From Lachnospiraceae bacterium (GTDB lineage Bacteria; Bacillota; Clostridia; Lachnospirales; Lachnospiraceae), in NCBI GenBank assembly GCA_015057825.1, contig SVDN01000010.1, positions 1-64,000 on the forward strand: 64,000 bases of DNA. The letters run 5' to 3'. A model generated the notes under the pieces. It had not been told where the DNA came from. It made no database searches and worked only from the letters and a program-made list of their open reading frames with translations. The position numbers were made by a program, and so were the translations under genes. This document shows positions 62,550 through 64,000 of the stretch, one piece after another; the first letter of the stretch is position 1; each line of letters opens with the position of its first letter.

Positions 62550-62927
62550 ATGATTTCCCTCCGTTTTTTAAAACTATACAGTTATATTTTGTTCACCCAA
62601 GCGAAATCCTCAATAAATCATAAACCTACAAATTGTGGATTAAATTTAAACAATAATTCGAATGTCGCTTTAGCCGATAATCAATATGCTTAGATAAATC
62701 CACAATTTAATTATATGCTATAAATGTGGTGGAGGTCAAGAAAATTCTAAAAACTTTACTATATCTTGTGGTTTACATATTATTGGCATGATTAGGAAGC
62801 GTGATTATAACGGGGCAAAGAGGACTTGCAAAATTGTATGAAATTGTGTTAATTTCGTGAGTTGTCAGACGATATAATCAACTTTAGACAATTATAAATT
62901 AAATAAAGAAAAATATAATAAATAGTA
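62550..62927. other. Intergenic stretch with a distant inverted repeat
   Basis: AAATTGTGGATT (62630-62641) and AATCCACAATTT (62697-62708) form a 12-bp inverted repeat 55 bp apart, upstream of nrdR. The sequences resemble imperfect DnaA boxes. Otherwise nothing coding or clearly regulatory is seen. Confidence 0.35.
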
Positions 62928-62956
62928 TTGACAAATTAAAAACACTGTGATAAAAT
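62928..62956 (+). promoter_or_regulatory. Promoter of the structured RNA before proS
   Basis: TTGACA (62928-62933), 17-bp spacer, TAAAAT (62951-62956). Confidence 0.8.
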
Positions 62957-62962
62957 TAATCC

Positions 62963-63342
62963 ATACTTAAAGAAAGTAATATATTTTATATATATTATCA
63001 TAATAAAAAAGGCTTGGAGGTGAACCAAAGGTTAATACGGATTTTGTATCTGCGAAATGATGACAGGCTTTGATATTGGCCGGTGAGTGTAAGAGGACGA
63101 AAGCTGACCTAAATAAAAATCTTTACATACGGTGAGAAGTTGTGAGAAAGAGAAGCATTGATCATATTTATTTAATCGTTAGATATAAATCCTATTGAAG
63201 CGTATTAGTATCTGGACCGAAGTGAGGTATTAATACATAAATCTAGGAAAGAAGAGGTATAGTCCATTGGGAACGGAAATTGAGTCAGCTTCGTCTATTT
63301 AAACCCTCGGTGTTACGAATGTAATGCCGAGGGATTTTTTGT
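62963..63342 (+). ncRNA. Structured non-coding RNA of about 380 nt, class unknown
   Basis: A transcript with its own promoter and a terminator (CCCTCGG 63304-63310 / CCGAGGG 63327-63333, then six T). Hairpins seen include AACC-AAA-GGTT, an 11-bp stem GTATTAGTATC (63202-63212)/GGTATTAATAC (63226-63236) and ATTTAT/ATAAAT near 63164-63189. The loop of the 11-bp stem contains TGGAC, which can pair with GTCCA at 63262-63266 as a pseudoknot. No long ORF and no T-box sequence are present. It resembles no RNase P, tmRNA or 6S RNA that I can recall. Confidence 0.6.
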
Positions 63343-63363
63343 AGTTTAAATTAGTTTATTTAA

Positions 63364-63426
63364 TTGATAAAAGCGTGATTTTGTGGTATTCTATAAAGTG
63401 CTAACACAGCATGGATTTGCTGTGTT
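63364..63426 (+). promoter_or_regulatory. proS promoter and leader hairpin
   Basis: TTGATA (63364-63369), 17-bp spacer, TATTCT (63387-63392). The leader holds a 9-bp hairpin AACACAGCA (63403-63411)/TGCTGTGTT (63418-63426). Confidence 0.55.
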
Positions 63427-63487
63427 TAATGCCGCATTTAATACACGGACATAATAAATGCAGGCGATTATTTGGAGGAACAGTGTA

Positions 63488-64000
63488 ATGAAAGTTGAAC
63501 AACTGGTTGGAACCAGATTTAAAGAAAGACCTGCGGACTGTGTTATCGAAAGTCACGCACTCATGATAAAGGGAGGATACATGAAAAACGTCGGAAACGG
63601 CATTTATTCGGAGCTTCCCATCTTAAGAATAATCACAAAGAAAATCGAAAACATTATCCGCGAGGAAATGGATGCAATAGACTGCCAGGAAGTCTTGTTC
63701 CCGGTTGTTTTGCCGGCGGATCTTTGGAAAGAGTCCGGAAGATACGAATCTGTGGGAAGCGAGCTTGTAAGACTTTCCGACAGAAACGATTCCAAACTTG
63801 TACTGGGTATGACTCACGAAGAAGCTGCAGTGCATTTGGTTAGAGAATACGGAAATACTTACAGCAAATATCCTTTTGCGGTTTACCAGATTCAAAGAAA
63901 ATTCAGAGATGAGGCAAGACCTCGTGCCGGAATGATCAGAGTTCGCGAATTCACCATGAAGGATGCTTACTCATTCCACACATCTCAGGAAGATCTTGAA
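63488..64000 (+). CDS. proS: Prolyl-tRNA synthetase, 5' part (runs off the window)
   Basis: The first 171 residues of a class II synthetase. GGYMKNVGNGIYSELPI, EVLFPVVLPADLWKESGRY and LVLGMTHEEAA followed by FRDEARPRAGMIRVREFTMKDAYSF are motif 1 and motif 2 of ProRS. The reading frame is open to the window end. The start follows TTTGGAGGAAC. Confidence 0.95.
   Translation, partial: MKVEQLVGTRFKERPADCVIESHALMIKGGYMKNVGNGIYSELPILRIITKKIENIIREEMDAIDCQEVLFPVVLPADLWKESGRYESVGSELVRLSDRNDSKLVLGMTHEEAAVHLVREYGNTYSKYPFAVYQIQRKFRDEARPRAGMIRVREFTMKDAYSFHTSQEDLE

Noticed and set aside
62963..63342. T-box or group I intron for the RNA before proS
   Set aside because: No GGTACCGCG-type T-box sequence is present. 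TATAGTCC resembles a group I P7 strand, but no splice-site context or interrupted gene is seen and a terminator follows.

Overview
The window looks like a chromosomal segment of a low-GC, Gram-positive anaerobe of the class Clostridia, most likely family Lachnospiraceae. This is inferred from AT-rich DNA, strong AGGAGG-type ribosome binding sites, frequent TTG starts, U-tract terminators, a T-box before leuS, a PASTA kinase, a mraZ-headed division cluster and PQTGD-type cell-wall sorting. No rRNA, tRNA, CRISPR array or transposase gene was seen.

Layout. (1) 0.2-7.7 kb: a sugar-type binding lipoprotein, a metallo-beta-lactamase-fold hydrolase, and a complete branched-chain amino-acid type ABC importer (livK-G-F-H-M) with its own promoter and an attenuator-like hairpin after livK. 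(2) 7.7-10.4 kb: a STAS antagonist and a membrane sensor that fuses CACHE-like, HAMP, PP2C phosphatase and RsbW-like kinase parts, i.e. a partner-switching pair. (3) 10.5-25.4 kb: a long housekeeping run ftsK-murE-priA-def-fmt-rsmB-rlmN-prpC-prkC-rsgA-rpe. (4) 25.4-31.7 kb: a type I toxin-antitoxin-like module, then a Dlt-like surface-modification cluster (adenylation enzyme, PLP decarboxylase, carrier protein, MBOAT acyltransferase, SGNH protein). The decarboxylase is not part of the classical dlt operon. (5) 31.7-38.3 kb: queA, a membrane-bound LuxR-type regulator next to two surface proteins, and a highly expressed BKACE enzyme paired with a tiny zinc-ribbon protein. (6) 38.3-44.9 kb: an accessory region with a structured repeat-bearing spacer, an esterase, two near-identical toxin-antitoxin-like modules flanking thiN and a small xre regulator, a short structured RNA on the minus strand, an AbiEi-like regulator, and a 917-residue protein with ten zinc-ribbon repeats, an embedded endonuclease and a NUMOD-like tail. 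(7) 44.9-51.9 kb: T-box-leuS, fapA, a CorC-type protein and ychF. (8) 52.1-61.5 kb: the division and cell-wall cluster mraZ-rsmH-ftsL-pbp-mraY-murD-ftsW-divIB-ftsZ, without murG, murC or murB. (9) 61.5-64 kb: yqeG, nrdR, a roughly 380-nt structured RNA with its own promoter and terminator, and the start of proS, which runs off the window.

The candidates for undescribed biology are the three small toxin/antisense-RNA modules (each with facing promoters and a hairpin over the toxin ribosome binding site), the decarboxylase-containing Dlt-like locus, the zinc-ribbon/nuclease protein with its AbiEi partner, and the structured RNAs near 38.4, 41.3 and 63.1 kb. All functional statements rest on motifs and context read by eye; no database search was possible.
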